This document shows, piece after piece, positions 63,154-64,000 of a stretch of DNA of 64,000 nucleotides; position 1 is the first letter of the stretch, and each line of letters opens with the position of its first letter. The stretch is from contig OU015491.1 in assembly GCA_907164885.2 (NCBI GenBank), positions 114,775,580 to 114,839,579 of the forward strand. Direction: 5' to 3'. The notes under the pieces were generated by a model. The model was not told where the DNA came from. It searched no databases and worked only from the letters and a program-made list of their open reading frames with translations. Origin of the DNA: Dolomedes plantarius (taxonomy: Eukaryota > Arthropoda > Arachnida > Araneae > Dolomedidae). The position numbers and the translations under genes were made by a program.

Positions 63154-64000
63154 CTAAATTTCGAACTTCGTAACGATCGTTGGGGTTGATGTTCGTGAAC
63201 TCGTATTGTCAGAAGAACTTTGGTCGGAGCTGCAATCCAGTTCCAAATTTTGTTCATTGTATTGCCACTTTGTCACTGATCTTGTATTTACAAGCTGGTT
63301 TACGTCGTTTGCTATATTTTCGTATGTTTTCTTCCTGAAAACGGAGGATATTTCGTTTAGCTTCACTACGTAACGCTTCTTTGTCATCAAGAATTCTTTG
63401 GTGGTGTTCCTCGTCATAAGTTGTTTAATCTGTAGATCCTCGTGTTGTTTCATTTTAACACCAATTAAAAGTTGAAAAGGTGTGAATTTTGTACTGCGTG
63501 TGGTGGTATTATTTAAGATACATTGCAATCGCGGGACGTATTTAAACCATTTGTCAGGTTCAACTATAGCTAACTTAGTTAAAACGGGAATCATTGTGCC
63601 ATGAATGCGCTCAACCTGACCGTTGCCACGTGGTACACCTCTTGTTATTGAAATGTGTTAAATTGACTGTTCCTGGTAGTAACTTTGAAATTCTGAAGAT
63701 GTGAATGCGCTACCTTTGTCTATAATGACTTTTGAAGGGTTGCGAAATGTATTTTCTTGCAATTATAATTTGTCTAAGGCATCTTTCGAAGAGGTGGACT
63801 TCACGGGATAGATAAATAAAAATTTGGAAAAGGCATCAATTACTGTAAAAAGATACTTATAACATTTGTTTGTCGATGGTAAAGGTCCTAAAAAGTCGCA
63901 ATGGTAACATTCAAGGGGTGCATCACCTTTTGGAATGGGGTGAAGCAATTCTTCCTGTTTTCCAGATTTTCACGAGGCCAAAATGCAAGGAATACAATTT
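63154..64000 (-). pseudogene. Ty3/gypsy integrase, minus strand, runs off the window
   Basis: Read from 64000 downward: the end of an HHCC zinc finger (CIPCIL, with a stop just after), a linker LLHPIPKGDAPLECYH, and the first catalytic Asp in CDFLGPLPS. Then come KYLFTVIDAFSKFLFIYP, the second Asp in VIIDKGSAFTSSEFQ (about 63710), and the Glu in GNGQVERIHGTMIPVLTKLA (about 63610). TTRSTKFTPFQLLIGVKM and a Ser/Thr-rich tail end at 63154. A stop and frame shift lie near 63640-63660 (between the second Asp and the Glu), and there is a stop in the finger. All three catalytic residues are present. The 5' part of the element lies beyond the window. This is a different gypsy family from that at 60.4-62.6 kb. 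Confidence 0.85.

Overview
This window looks like a repeat-rich, gene-poor stretch of an arthropod nuclear genome. It is strongly AT-rich, with long (TA)n arrays, tRNA-derived SINEs, a 5S rRNA-type sequence and many decayed DNA transposons and LTR elements. The SINE and transposase families resemble those I associate with chelicerates, and a spider is my best guess. That assignment is inference from repeat style only. I found no intact host protein-coding gene. The window could be intergenic or lie inside a long intron.

Layout, left to right. 1-9 kb: AT-rich sequence with a (TA)n array joined to a dispersed repeat, a SINE-like copy, a complete but broken DD41D Tc1/mariner element (4132-5770) and a MITE with 11-bp flanking repeats (6120-6379). 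8.4-12.3 kb: a GC-richer promoter-like patch, a 260-bp (TA)n array, a mariner remnant joined to a truncated piggyBac that carries its own small insertion, and a foldback element with ~140-bp arms. 13.9-15.3 kb: a degenerate ~375-bp tandem repeat and a microsatellite. 18.4-19.1 kb: a perfect 19-bp hairpin, and a minus-strand 5S rRNA sequence whose poly-T terminator abuts a tRNA-derived SINE. 24.1-26.7 kb: a hAT-like non-autonomous element, a SINE, and a 1.44-kb solo LTR holding an 87-bp tandem repeat. A second solo LTR of that family lies at 32.1-33.5 kb. 37.3-38.6 kb: an internally deleted piggyBac. 41.3-45.6 kb: a second piggyBac family, split by an insertion with a CpG-rich, CCAAT-box-rich segment. 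52.2-53.4 kb: a mariner inside a (TA)n array. 54.6-55.3 kb: a Helitron-type element inserted between A and T. 57.3-59.3 kb: a second copy of the first piggyBac family. 60.3-64 kb: remains of two Ty3/gypsy elements, one interrupted by a DD36E Tc1-like transposon.

How the parts relate. Nearly everything recognisable is mobile DNA. Element ends can be set to the base for ten insertions from target-site duplications: TTAA for three piggyBacs, TA for three Tc1/mariners, 5 bp for two LTRs, 8 bp for the hAT and 11 bp for the MITE; the Helitron is set by its termini. Every transposase or integrase reading frame is broken by stops, frameshifts, deletions or loss of a catalytic residue, so no autonomous element is visible. 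I found no new enzymatic system. The most unusual observations are the 5S-terminator-SINE junction, the large foldback, the nested insertion in the gypsy integrase, the repeat-number difference between sister solo LTRs, and the CpG-rich insert in the piggyBac.
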